Origin: an uncultured Caryophanales bacterium
GTDB lineage: Bacteria > Bacillota_I > Bacilli_A > RF39 > UBA660
Assembly (NCBI GenBank): GCA_946402785.1
Contig: CAMIXP010000030.1
Span: forward strand, 1-12,473
Length of the DNA stretch: 12,473 nt
Direction: 5' to 3'
Shown here: positions 1-7,359 of the stretch, one piece after another
Position numbering within the stretch: position 1 is the stretch's first letter
How the letters are laid out: each line of letters opens with the position of its first letter
Made by a program: the position numbers and the translations under genes
The notes under the pieces: generated by a model
What the model was told of the DNA's origin: nothing
Databases searched by the model: none
The model's input: the letters and a program-made list of their open reading frames with translations, nothing else

Positions 1-453
1 GACTTTGAAAAGGCTACCAAGATTGCTCGTGCTATGGTTACTGAATATGGTATGAGTGATTTAGGACCTCTTCAATTTGAACAACCTGAAGGTAGTGTAT
101 TCTTAGGAAGAGATTATAATAAACCACAACATTTCTCAAATGAAGTAGCAAATGAAATTGATATGGAAATGAGAAAGATTATTAATGAATGTCATAAGAA
201 TGCAAAAGATATTATTAAGAAGAATAAAGACTTACTAAAATTAATTGCTGAAACTTTATTAGAATATGAAACATTAACTAAAGAACAAATTGATTACTTA
301 GTAGAGAATGGTCATATGCCTGATGAGAATGATGAAAACTTAGAATCTTTATCTATTACTCGTTTAAAAGAACTTGCTAAAGAAAAAGGAATTGAAAATT
401 ATTCTAAGATGAGTAAGGCTGAATTATTAAAGGCACTAGATGATAAAATCTAG
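1..453 (+). CDS. ftsH: ATP-dependent zinc metalloprotease FtsH, C-terminal part (5' end outside window)
   Basis: FtsH is a membrane-anchored AAA+ protease that degrades misfolded membrane proteins and some regulatory proteins. Only the last 150 residues are here. The frame is open from base 1 and shows the peptidase M41 segment: DFEKATKIARAMVTEYGMS, LGPLQF, VFLGRDY and EVANEIDMEMRKII. The Asp of the DFEKAT motif is the family's third zinc ligand; the HExxH helix lies upstream of the window. After the usual family end (LLEYETLTKEQIDYLVENG), the protein continues through an acidic linker into a tail encoded by 340-450. This tail resembles a Rho N-terminal / SAP-like helix-extended-loop-helix domain (LKELAKEKGI, then KMSKAELLKAL). 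Such a tail is not part of the standard FtsH architecture. Stop is TAG at 451-453, inside a terminator hairpin. Identity is very secure; the tail assignment is from motif resemblance only. Confidence 0.96.
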   Translation, partial: DFEKATKIARAMVTEYGMSDLGPLQFEQPEGSVFLGRDYNKPQHFSNEVANEIDMEMRKIINECHKNAKDIIKKNKDLLKLIAETLLEYETLTKEQIDYLVENGHMPDENDENLESLSITRLKELAKEKGIENYSKMSKAELLKALDDKI

Positions 454-464
454 TCCTTTTTTAT
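431..464 (+). terminator. Rho-independent terminator of ftsH, overlapping its last codons
   Basis: ACTAGAT (435-441) and ATCTAGT (448-454) form a perfect 7-bp stem around a GATAAA loop. AGG (431-433) can extend it by pairing with CCT after one bulged C. A T-tract follows (457-462). The hairpin contains the ftsH stop codon, so termination signal and coding end share the same bases. Confidence 0.85.
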
Positions 465-491
465 TGTATTATAACAAAAATGCGTTATAAT
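464..491 (+). promoter_or_regulatory. Sigma-A-type promoter for mscL
   Basis: TTGTAT (464-469), a 16-base spacer and TATAAT (486-491). The -35 box begins at the end of the ftsH terminator T-tract. The predicted start near base 498 falls on the AAGGAGG ribosome binding site (498-504), so the 5' leader would be only about 15 bases. Confidence 0.65.
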
Positions 492-512
492 AAGTTCAAG
501 GAGGAACGAATT

Positions 513-965
513 ATGGCAAAGAAAATTGATAAAGAAGAAATTACTAAAAAAGGAAAAGGATTTATTAGTGAATTTAAAGATTTCGTATTAAAGGGAAATG
601 TAATGGATATGGCTATCGGTGTTATTATCGGTGGTGCTTTTGCAGGAATTGTTAATGCTTTAACAGAAGATTTTATTAATCCAGTTATTAATCTTTTAGG
701 TGGAGCAGATGTTGCTGGAGAAGTTGTTATTAAAACACTTTCTGATGGTACAAAAGTATCTTTAAATTATGGTCATTTTATTACACAAATTATTAACTTC
801 TTAATTATGGCTTTTGTATTATTCTTATTATTAAAAGGATTTAATAAGATTATTGAAGCTGGAAAGAAGAAGTTAATTAAAGAAAAAGAAGAAGAAGCTG
901 CTAAGAAATCTGATGAAGTTGTTCTTTTAGAAGAAATTCGTGATTTATTAAAGAAACAAAAATAA
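513..965 (+). CDS. mscL: Large-conductance mechanosensitive channel MscL
   Basis: MscL forms a homopentameric membrane pore that opens under high membrane tension and releases solutes during hypo-osmotic shock. The 150-residue protein shows the hallmark first membrane helix (FVLKGNVMDMAIGVIIGGAF, about residues 25-44) and the DFINPVINLL segment. An extracellular loop ending LNYGHFI comes next, followed by the second membrane helix (about 90-110). The C-terminal bundle helix carries EEIRDLLKKQK. The ATG at 513 is chosen because AAGGAGG (498-504) sits at ideal distance; an in-frame ATG at 480 has no such site and precedes the -10 box. It is slightly longer than many homologues because of a Lys-rich N-terminus and a charged Lys/Glu stretch after the second helix. 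It is a single-gene unit with its own promoter and terminator. Confidence 0.96.
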   Translation: MAKKIDKEEITKKGKGFISEFKDFVLKGNVMDMAIGVIIGGAFAGIVNALTEDFINPVINLLGGADVAGEVVIKTLSDGTKVSLNYGHFITQIINFLIMAFVLFLLLKGFNKIIEAGKKKLIKEKEEEAAKKSDEVVLLEEIRDLLKKQK

Positions 966-990
966 AAAACTCTTTTATAGAGTTTTTTTT
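965..990 (+). terminator. Rho-independent terminator of mscL
   Basis: AAAAACTCT (965-973) pairs with AGAGTTTTT (979-987) around a TTTAT loop and runs into eight consecutive T. It starts at the last base of the mscL stop codon. The A-tract upstream makes it potentially bidirectional, but nothing on the minus strand needs it. Confidence 0.88.
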
Positions 991-1002
991 ATGGTTCCAA
1001 TC

Positions 1003-1031
1003 TTGTTTTCTTTTGAAAAATCATATATACT
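1003..1031 (+). promoter_or_regulatory. Promoter of the dusB-RDD-lysS operon
   Basis: TTGTTT (1003-1008), 17-base spacer, TATACT (1026-1031). It lies 26 bases before the dusB ATG and directly after the mscL terminator. It is the only good sigma-A-like match in this gap. Confidence 0.6.
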
Positions 1032-1057
1032 ATGCATGAATTCATTGGGGTGATTCT

Positions 1058-2026
1058 ATGGAATGGAAAATAGGAAATGTAACCATATCCAATCAAGTTG
1101 TTTTAGCACCGATGGCAGGAGTAAGTAATTCTGCGTATCGTCGTATTTGCAAAGAAATGGGTTGTGGACTTATTTATGCAGAAATGGTCAGTGATAAAGC
1201 CATTACTTTTGGAAATCAAAAAACCCTTGATATGCTTGCAATGACAGAAGAGGAAAGACCGATTGCTCAACAAATCTTTGGGACAGATGTGGACTCTTTT
1301 GTTTATGCAGCAAAGTATATTGAAAAGAAAATGAAACCAGATATTATTGATATTAATATGGGTTGTCCCGTTCCTAAAGTAGCAGTACGTGCTCAAGCAG
1401 GATCTGCTTTATTAAAGAACCCTCAAAAGATTTATGATATTGTATCTTCTGTTGTAAAAGCAGTATCTGTTCCTGTTACGGTTAAAATTCGAAGTGGATG
1501 GGATCAAAATCATATTAATGCGGTAGAAGTTGCGAAAGTGATTGAAAAAGCAGGAGCTAGTGCTATTTGTATTCATCCTCGAACAAGAAGTCAAGGGTAT
1601 AGTGGTAAGGCTGATTGGAATATCATTAAAGAAGTAAAGGAAGCTGTATCGATTCCCGTGATTGGAAATGGAGATATTAAAACTCCAGAAGATGCAAAAA
1701 GAATGCTTGATGAAACGCATTGTGATGCTGTTATGATTGGACGAGGTGTTTTAGGAAATCCTTGGTTGATTCAAAATACGATTCGTTATTTAGAAGGAAA
1801 AGAACCTATTACCATTTCTTTAAATGATCGAATTGATATGTGTTTAAAACATTTGAATTATTTATATGATTTAAAAGGAGAAAAACTTGCTTGTTTAGAA
1901 ATCCGTAATCATATAGCTTGGTATTTTAAAGGAATAAAGGGTGCCAATGAAATCAAAAATAAAGTGTATCAAACTTCTTCTATTCATGATATAATTTCTT
2001 TATTAAATGGATTTAGGGAGGGATAG
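1058..2026 (+). CDS. dusB: tRNA-dihydrouridine synthase (DusB type)
   Basis: This FMN-dependent enzyme reduces uridine to dihydrouridine in tRNA D-loops. The 322-residue protein has the complete Dus layout. A TIM-barrel domain contains LAPMAGVSN (16-24) and YAEMVS. The active-site motif DINMGCPVPKV follows, with catalytic Cys at residue 103, then GSALL. KIRSGW, IHPRTRSQGYSG and IGNGDI form the FMN and phosphate site, with MIGRGVLGNPWL closing the barrel. A C-terminal helical tRNA-binding domain ends the protein. The ATG at 1058 has GGGGTGAT (1047-1054) as ribosome binding site. It leads an operon with the RDD gene (2-base gap) and lysS; dusB next to lysS is also the Bacillus arrangement. Confidence 0.95.
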   Translation: MEWKIGNVTISNQVVLAPMAGVSNSAYRRICKEMGCGLIYAEMVSDKAITFGNQKTLDMLAMTEEERPIAQQIFGTDVDSFVYAAKYIEKKMKPDIIDINMGCPVPKVAVRAQAGSALLKNPQKIYDIVSSVVKAVSVPVTVKIRSGWDQNHINAVEVAKVIEKAGASAICIHPRTRSQGYSGKADWNIIKEVKEAVSIPVIGNGDIKTPEDAKRMLDETHCDAVMIGRGVLGNPWLIQNTIRYLEGKEPITISLNDRIDMCLKHLNYLYDLKGEKLACLEIRNHIAWYFKGIKGANEIKNKVYQTSSIHDIISLLNGFREG

Positions 2027-2028
2027 AT

Positions 2029-2646
2029 ATGTCTGAAGATGAGAAAGATGGCAAACAAAAGAAACCATTTTTTGTCTTAAGATGTTTGGCTTATATAATT
2101 GATGGTTTTCTTGTATTGTTTCTATCTGCTCTATTATCTGCACCATTTGTAAATTCAGATCAAATGCTTGAGTTAGCAGAGGAATCAAGAAGTATTGTTC
2201 AAAAATATAGTCAAAATGAAATGACAGAACAGGAATATTTAGTAGAAGCATCTAATTTAGAATATAAGATGTCACGAAGTATGGAATTAATTAGTATTTT
2301 TATTATTTTAGTCAGTGTTGTTTATTATGTAGTATTACCTATCTTTTTAAATGGACAAACACTTGGTAAAAAAATCTTTGGTATGAAGATTATTTCTACC
2401 TATGGAGATTTAAATGCAAATCAATTAATCTTTCGTTCATTCTTAGCTGATTTTCTATTACTAAATATTATATCTGTATTGTTTCTTATGTTTGCATCTA
2501 GAAATATATATTTAAATTGTATTGAGTTGTTTACTTTGGCTCAATACACGATTACATTCGCATCCATTATTATGGTAATTGTGAATAAAGAAGGGCTTGC
2601 TATCCATGATGGTTTAGTTCATACCAAAGTAGTTAAAGTAAAATAG
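2029..2646 (+). CDS. RDD family small integral membrane protein
   Basis: The 205-residue protein has four hydrophobic segments, at about residues 14-38, 85-107, 128-152 and 163-182. It carries the family signature: Arg18 and Asp25 in the first segment (LRCLAYIIDG), and the glycine/lysine loop GQTLGKKIFGMKI before the third. An acidic, soluble insert of about 45 residues (41-85) lies between the first two helices. RDD proteins are widespread and mostly of unknown role; some have been linked to ion or osmolyte transport. It starts two bases after the dusB stop, with GGGAGGG in the end of dusB as binding site. It is clearly co-transcribed with dusB and lysS. The neighbourhood gives no direct hint of function, and the product does not look like a tRNA enzyme. 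Confidence 0.85.
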   Translation: MSEDEKDGKQKKPFFVLRCLAYIIDGFLVLFLSALLSAPFVNSDQMLELAEESRSIVQKYSQNEMTEQEYLVEASNLEYKMSRSMELISIFIILVSVVYYVVLPIFLNGQTLGKKIFGMKIISTYGDLNANQLIFRSFLADFLLLNIISVLFLMFASRNIYLNCIELFTLAQYTITFASIIMVIVNKEGLAIHDGLVHTKVVKVK

Positions 2647-2657
2647 GAGTGATATAA

Positions 2658-4142
2658 ATGAGAGAATTAAGTGAACAAGAGATTGTTAGAAGAGAAAAGG
2701 CTGAAAAGTTAAGAGAATTAGGATTAGATCCTTTTGGACATCGTTATGATAGAGAGGATTATGCTGCTGATATCGTAAATAAGTATAAAGATGTAGAGCA
2801 TGATGCTTTTGAGAATATGACAGATACTGCTAAAGTTGCAGGTCGTATTATGTTTATTCGTAGAATGGGTAAAGCATCTTTCTTTACGATTCAAGATAAA
2901 ACAGGTAATATTCAAATTTATATTTCTATTAATGATGTTGGTGAAGAATCTTATGAATTATTTAAGAGTGCCGATATTGGAGATATTGTTGGTGTCTATG
3001 GTAAAGTTATGAAAACAAAGACTGGTGAAGTTACGATTAAGTGTTTAGAATATACACACTTAGTAAAGGCTTTAAAACCATTACCTGAAAAGTTCCATGG
3101 ATTAACAGATATTGAAGAAAGATATAGACGTAGATATGTTGATTTAATTATGAATGAAGATTCTAAGAGAGTTGCTTTCTTAAGACCAAAGATTATTCGT
3201 TGTATTCAAAATTATATGGATCATCAAGGATTCACAGAGGTTGAAACACCTGTTCTTACAACGTTACTTACAGGAGCAAGTGCTAGACCATTTGCTACTC
3301 ATCATAATGCACAAGATATTGATATGTATTTAAGAATTGCTCTAGAGTTACCACTTAAGAGATTATTAGTTGGTGGTATGGAAGCTGTTTATGAAATAGG
3401 TAGAGTATTCCGTAATGAAGGTATGGATCAAAAACATAATCCAGAATTTACTTTAATGGAAGCTTATCTTGCTTATAGTGATTTAGAGGGTATGATGAAT
3501 CTTACAGAAGGTATGTTTACTACGATTGCTAAAGAAGTATGTGGCAAGATGGTATTCAATTTCGATGGTAAAGAAATTAACTTGGAAGGACCATGGAAGA
3601 GAGTATCTATGACGGATGCGATTAAAGAACAAACAGGAATTGATTTTAAGGCTATTCATGATTTAGATGAGTGTTTAAAATTAGCAGAAGAACATCATAT
3701 TGAATTAGAAGAACATGAAAAAGCATATGGACATATTGTTAATAAGTTCTTTGAAAAATATGTAGAAGAAACTTTAATTCAACCAACATTCTTATATGGA
3801 CATCCAATTGAGATTTCTCCTTTAACAAAGAAGAATCCAGAAGATCCAAGATTCGTTGATCGTTTCGAATTGTTTATGGCAGGAAAAGAATTTGCGAATG
3901 CTTATACGGAATTAAATGATCCTATTGATCAATTAGAAAGATTTGAAGCACAAATTGCTGAGAGAAATTTAGGTAATGATGAAGCTAACGATATTGATAT
4001 GGATTTCGTAGAGGCTTTAGAGTATGGAATGCCTCCTGCAGGTGGTATTGGATATGGTATCGATCGTTTGATGATGTTGTTCACAGAACAAGAATCTATT
4101 CGTGATGTTTTACTATTCCCAACCATGAAGGAAAGAAGATAA
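2658..4142 (+). CDS. lysS: Lysyl-tRNA synthetase, class II
   Basis: It charges tRNA-Lys with lysine using ATP in the cytoplasm. The 494-residue protein has the usual length and order: an N-terminal helix, an OB-fold anticodon-binding domain (about 60-150) and the class II catalytic core. Motif 1 sits around YRRRYVDLI. Lysine-pocket segments are ARPFATHHNAQDIDMYLRI and LKRLLVGGMEAVYEIGRVF. Motif 2 is FRNEGMD..HNPEFTLME (from residue 251), then the FELFMAGKEFANAYTELNDP segment, and motif 3 is GGIGYGIDRLMML (from 462), ending SIRDVLLFPTMK. The usual TRHNPEF reads QKHNPEF here. The ATG at 2658 is preceded by TAGGAGTGAT, which also contains the stop codon of the RDD gene. No T-box precedes it, so it is apparently driven with dusB. 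Confidence 0.98.
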   Translation: MRELSEQEIVRREKAEKLRELGLDPFGHRYDREDYAADIVNKYKDVEHDAFENMTDTAKVAGRIMFIRRMGKASFFTIQDKTGNIQIYISINDVGEESYELFKSADIGDIVGVYGKVMKTKTGEVTIKCLEYTHLVKALKPLPEKFHGLTDIEERYRRRYVDLIMNEDSKRVAFLRPKIIRCIQNYMDHQGFTEVETPVLTTLLTGASARPFATHHNAQDIDMYLRIALELPLKRLLVGGMEAVYEIGRVFRNEGMDQKHNPEFTLMEAYLAYSDLEGMMNLTEGMFTTIAKEVCGKMVFNFDGKEINLEGPWKRVSMTDAIKEQTGIDFKAIHDLDECLKLAEEHHIELEEHEKAYGHIVNKFFEKYVEETLIQPTFLYGHPIEISPLTKKNPEDPRFVDRFELFMAGKEFANAYTELNDPIDQLERFEAQIAERNLGNDEANDIDMDFVEALEYGMPPAGGIGYGIDRLMMLFTEQESIRDVLLFPTMKERR

Positions 4143-4172
4143 AAAAAGTATGAGGAAACTCATACTTTTTTT
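4142..4172 (+). terminator. Rho-independent terminator of the dusB-RDD-lysS operon
   Basis: AAAAAAGTATGAG (4142-4154) pairs perfectly with CTCATACTTTTTT (4159-4171) around a GAAA tetraloop, a stable GNRA loop, followed by T. It begins at the last base of the lysS stop codon. Confidence 0.92.
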
Positions 4173-4191
4173 GGAAAAATGGGGTAAATAC

Positions 4192-4221
4192 TTGTAAAAA
4201 TAACGAAAAAGAGTTTATAAT
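4192..4221 (+). promoter_or_regulatory. Promoter of the DcuC/YfcC-like gene
   Basis: TTGTAA (4192-4197), 18-base spacer, perfect TATAAT (4216-4221). The ribosome binding site GGGAGG (4228-4233) follows closely, leaving a very short leader. Confidence 0.65.
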
Positions 4222-4239
4222 TAGAGTGGGAGGTTAATT

Positions 4240-5871
4240 ATGAAAAAACATAATACATTAAAAGTCGTTCTAATCACATTATTCGTATTTCTAGTACTTT
4301 CTTGGATTTTTCCAGCTGCTTATTTTTCAAGTGAGTATGTAGATCAAGGACGCGTTCAAATGGGATTAAATGATGGGTTTAATTACTTTATGACTTCTTT
4401 GTCATACTTTGGTCATTTTGCCTTATATTTAATTCTAGTTGGTGCTTTTTATGGAGTTTTATATAAAATTCCAGCTTATCGTACATTCTTAGATAAGGTT
4501 GTTGCAAAAGTAAATTCAAAGGCATTCTTAATCGTTACGGTTATACTTTTAGCATTTGGTGTTAGTTTTGCTGGATTACAAATTGGATATGCATTATTTA
4601 TTCCATTAATTGTATCTTTAATCTTATTAATGGGTTATGATAAGATTGTTGCTGCTATGGTTGTTGTAGGATCTATGGCTGCAGGATTAGTAGGATCTAC
4701 TTATGCCTATGGTAATAATAGTTTATTATTAAACGTTTTAGGTTTAGAAGCTAATTATCAATTTGGTGTACGTTTTGTTATCTTACTAGTTGGTATCGTT
4801 ATTGTTATCTTTAATGTTTTGATGTACATTAAAAATACAATGGGTGAAAAAACAGTAGTTGCTAAACCAGCTAAGAAAGAAGAAAAAGAAGAAGTTGTAG
4901 TTGCTAAGAAGATTGAGGTTGAAAAACCTGCTAAGAAAGCTCCTACAAAGAAGACTTCTACTACTAAAACAACAGCTACAAAGAAAACTACAAAGAGTAC
5001 AAAGAGTACAAAGAAGAAGAGTACTCGTAAAAATGCAAATAAAGCAGCATTGAGAGACGAAGATATTATCGTTGTTAAGGAATCACTTGGTGGTACTGAT
5101 AGTGATAGTTATCTAGTTCCTACAAGAGTAGAAATGACTCATAAAGTTTGGCCATTCGTTGTTGGATTTATTCTATTATTTATCCTATTAGTTATGGCTT
5201 GGTTAACTTGGGGTGAAGGTGGATTTGGTGTTGATTGGATGGATAAAGCTACATCAGCATTCAGTGAATTCACAATCTTTGGATTCCCAATCTTTGATAA
5301 ACTTTATGGTACTATTAATTCATTTGGTAACTGGTCAGTTGTTGATATGTTATTCCCAATGACATTATTATTACTATTATTTATCATTATCTACAAAGTT
5401 AAATTCGATGATGTATTAGATGGCGCATTAGCTGGAGCTAAAAAAGCTTTAGGACCTGCATTTGTTATTTTACTTCTTTATACAATCCTAGTTACTGTTA
5501 CATACCATCCATTCCAGATGGCATTCTACAAAGCAATTTTAGGATTATCTAAGAACTTTAACATTGCTACTACTATGGCAACTTCATTATTAGCTTCATT
5601 ATTTAATGTTGATCCTGCATATGTTTATCAATCATACTTACCATATTTAACATCTGTTTATACAGGAAATGATCAATATGGATTAGTTGCTATTATTTCT
5701 CAAACGATGTATGGATTCTCTACATTATTAATGCCTTCAAGTGTAATCTTAATGGTTACATTGACATACTTAAATGTATCTTACAAAGAATGGTTAAAGA
5801 ATATCTGGAAGTTATTACTAGAACTATTCGTTATTCTATTAATTATCTTTATCATTTTAGTATTAATTTAA
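4240..5871 (+). CDS. DcuC/YfcC-like multi-pass membrane protein with Lys/Thr-rich central loop
   Basis: The 543-residue protein consists of two blocks of hydrophobic segments separated by a long, highly basic loop. The first block (residues 1-196) starts with a membrane helix followed by SWIFPAAYF. It contains GAFYGVLYKIPAYRTFLDKV and MGYDKIVAAMVVVGSMAAG, which resemble the DcuC/YfcC (C4-dicarboxylate carrier) half-domain. The second block (about 304-543) ends with LLMPSSVILM and a YKEWLKN segment before the last helix, again as in that family. The family's acidic GxxEE-type stretch and the NPF motif are not evident, so the substrate, and even transport activity, are unknown. Residues about 197-302 form a loop rich in Lys, Thr, Ala and Val, becoming almost pure Lys/Thr/Ser around 232-266, then an acidic patch (RDEDIIVVKE). 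Start: ATG with GGGAGG eight bases upstream. It is a single-gene unit with its own promoter and terminator. Confidence 0.65.
   Translation: MKKHNTLKVVLITLFVFLVLSWIFPAAYFSSEYVDQGRVQMGLNDGFNYFMTSLSYFGHFALYLILVGAFYGVLYKIPAYRTFLDKVVAKVNSKAFLIVTVILLAFGVSFAGLQIGYALFIPLIVSLILLMGYDKIVAAMVVVGSMAAGLVGSTYAYGNNSLLLNVLGLEANYQFGVRFVILLVGIVIVIFNVLMYIKNTMGEKTVVAKPAKKEEKEEVVVAKKIEVEKPAKKAPTKKTSTTKTTATKKTTKSTKSTKKKSTRKNANKAALRDEDIIVVKESLGGTDSDSYLVPTRVEMTHKVWPFVVGFILLFILLVMAWLTWGEGGFGVDWMDKATSAFSEFTIFGFPIFDKLYGTINSFGNWSVVDMLFPMTLLLLLFIIIYKVKFDDVLDGALAGAKKALGPAFVILLLYTILVTVTYHPFQMAFYKAILGLSKNFNIATTMATSLLASLFNVDPAYVYQSYLPYLTSVYTGNDQYGLVAIISQTMYGFSTLLMPSSVILMVTLTYLNVSYKEWLKNIWKLLLELFVILLIIFIILVLI
4990..5016 (+). 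repeat. Short in-frame tandem repeat of a 9-base unit
   Basis: ACAAAGAGT occurs twice in direct succession (4990-4998, 4999-5007), followed by the variant ACAAAGAAG (5008-5016). Each unit encodes Thr-Lys-Ser or Thr-Lys-Lys within the basic loop of the membrane protein. The unit length keeps the frame, so copy-number change would lengthen or shorten the loop without breaking the gene. Confidence 0.7.
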
Positions 5872-5875
5872 TCAT

Positions 5876-5903
5876 AAAAAGAAGCAAATATGCTTCTTTT
5901 TTT
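5876..5903 (+). terminator. Rho-independent terminator after the DcuC/YfcC-like gene
   Basis: AAAAAGAAGCA (5876-5886) pairs perfectly with TGCTTCTTTTT (5891-5901) around an AATA loop, with the T run continuing to 5903. It starts five bases after the stop codon at 5869-5871. Confidence 0.92.
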
Positions 5904-5912
5904 GTTATTATT

Positions 5913-5921
5913 TGATATAAT
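5913..5921 (+). promoter_or_regulatory. Extended -10 promoter of cysS
   Basis: TGA followed directly by TATAAT (5916-5921) makes an extended -10 element. No good -35 box is visible: the expected position falls in the terminator's TTCTTT. It lies 19 bases before the cysS ATG. Confidence 0.65.
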
Positions 5922-5940
5922 AGCCTCAGGTGGTGATAAT

Positions 5941-7338
5941 ATGAAGATTTATAATACTTTAACGAAAAAAATCGATGAATTTGTTCCTTACGAAGAAGGT
6001 AAAGTTAAATTATATACATGTGGTCCTACTGTTTATCACTATGCTCATATCGGTAATATTCGAAATTACATTGGGCACGATATTTTAGATAAAACGCTAA
6101 GATATTTGGGTTATGAAGTAACTCGTGCTATGAATATTACGGATGTTGGTCACTTAACAAGTGATTCTGATTCTGGAGAAGATAAGATGGAAGTAGCTAG
6201 AAAACGTGAGCATAAATCAGCAATGGAAATTGCTAAATTTTATACAGATGCCTTTTTCGTGGATTTCGAAAAAGTAAACTGTAAAAAGCCAGAGATTGTT
6301 AGTCCGGCTACGGAAAATATTCCAGAATACATCAAGATTATTACAAAATTATTAGAAACTGATTATGCTTATGAATCAGGAGGAAACATCTATTTTGATA
6401 TTTCAAAGTTAGATAATTATTATTGTTTAACAAACCAAGATAGTAACTTAGTTGTAGGCGCTAGAGAAAGTGTTGATGAGGACTCTAATAAGAGAAATCA
6501 AGCAGACTTTGCTCTATGGTTTACTACTAGTAAGTTTGAGAATCATGAATTATTATGGGATTCTCCTTGGGGAAAGGGTTATCCAGGATGGCATATTGAA
6601 TGTTCTGGAATCTCTCTAAAATACTTAGGAGAACATCTTGATATTCATGGTGGTGGAGTTGATAATATCTTTCCACATCATACGAATGAAATTGCACAAA
6701 GTGAAGCTTATTTAGGACATAAATGGTGTAACTATTGGTTTCATAATGAACACTTAATTGATGAATCTGGTAAGATGAGTAAGTCTAAGGGAGATATTCT
6801 TACGGTATCTGTTTTAGAAGAAAAAGGATATGATCCTTTAGCATTCCGATTCATGTGTTTAAATTCTCATTATCGTAAACAATTATTATTTACGTATGAT
6901 AATTTAGATCAAGCACAAGCTACTCTCAATAAACTTAGAAATAGAGTTCGTGGTTTAAAAGATGAAGGTACTGTTGATCAAAATGCATTTGATCAATATG
7001 TTTCTAAGTTTAAAGAAGCACTTGAGAATGATTTAAATACTTCGAATGCTTTTGCTGTTTTATATGAAGTATTAAAAGATACGAATATAAATGATAAGAC
7101 AAAAAGAGCGTTAGTTGAGAATTTTGATCAAGTATTCTCATTAGATTTCTTTAAAGAGGAAGAAAAAGTAGATTCTGATTTAGATACTGAAATCATGAAT
7201 CTCATCGAAGAGAGAAAAGAAGCTAAGAGAAATAAAGATTTTGCAAAAGCTGATCAGATTCGTGATGATTTACTTGCGAGAGGAATTAAATTAATTGATA
7301 CTCGTGAGGGAACTACTTATGAGATTGTAAAAGATTAG
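5941..7338 (+). CDS. cysS: Cysteinyl-tRNA synthetase, class I
   Basis: It charges tRNA-Cys with cysteine in the cytoplasm. The 465-residue protein has the full class I set. YTCGPTVYHYAHIGN contains zinc ligand Cys27 and the HIGH-type HIGN motif (36-39). Cys221 lies in ECSGIS, and His246 and Glu250 in PHHTNEIAQSEA, completing the zinc site. The KMSKS loop is at 278-282. A C-terminal helical domain follows, with EERKEAKRNKDFAKADQIRD and GIKLIDT typical of the family's end. The ATG at 5941 is chosen for AGGTGGTGA (5928-5936); upstream in-frame alternatives overlap the terminator and promoter. In Bacillus, cysS also precedes mrnC and rlmB, but here gltX and cysE are absent upstream. No T-box leader is present in the 69-base gap. 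Confidence 0.98.
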   Translation: MKIYNTLTKKIDEFVPYEEGKVKLYTCGPTVYHYAHIGNIRNYIGHDILDKTLRYLGYEVTRAMNITDVGHLTSDSDSGEDKMEVARKREHKSAMEIAKFYTDAFFVDFEKVNCKKPEIVSPATENIPEYIKIITKLLETDYAYESGGNIYFDISKLDNYYCLTNQDSNLVVGARESVDEDSNKRNQADFALWFTTSKFENHELLWDSPWGKGYPGWHIECSGISLKYLGEHLDIHGGGVDNIFPHHTNEIAQSEAYLGHKWCNYWFHNEHLIDESGKMSKSKGDILTVSVLEEKGYDPLAFRFMCLNSHYRKQLLFTYDNLDQAQATLNKLRNRVRGLKDEGTVDQNAFDQYVSKFKEALENDLNTSNAFAVLYEVLKDTNINDKTKRALVENFDQVFSLDFFKEEEKVDSDLDTEIMNLIEERKEAKRNKDFAKADQIRDDLLARGIKLIDTREGTTYEIVKD

Positions 7339-7353
7339 ATTTTCTAATCTTTT
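7329..7353 (+). terminator. Terminator hairpin overlapping the end of cysS
   Basis: AAAAGATTAGA (7329-7339) pairs perfectly over 11 bp with TCTAATCTTTT (7343-7353) around a TTT loop; TATTTTG follows. The cysS stop codon TAG (7336-7338) is inside the stem. The T-tract is interrupted by one A, so termination may be partial, allowing some read-through into mrnC. Confidence 0.75.
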
Positions 7354-7359
7354 ATTTTG

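Noticed and set aside
1103..1720. Two minus-strand open frames (1103-1396 and 1412-1720) inside dusB
   Set aside because: They lie wholly within a clear dusB gene, have no binding sites, and their Asn/Ile/Cys/Phe-rich products are typical of reverse-frame shadows.
2003..2251. Minus-strand open frames at 2003-2251, 2724-2915, 3929-4126 and 9838-10161
   Set aside because: Each is antisense to a recognised or well-supported gene, lacks a ribosome binding site and promoter, and gives no recognisable product.
4990..5016. CRISPR or mobile-element repeat
   Set aside because: The 9-base units are contiguous, coding and without spacers; no terminal repeats or transposase are present anywhere in the window.
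4828..5148. A frameshift or gene fusion explaining the basic loop of the DcuC/YfcC-like protein
   Set aside because: The frame is continuous with codon use like the rest, and membrane segments of the same family resume after the loop, so it is an insertion within one gene.
5872..5940. T-box or other amino-acid-responsive leader before cysS (and before lysS)
   Set aside because: The gaps are 69 and 11 bases, filled by a terminator and promoter or a binding site; no T-box sequence is present.
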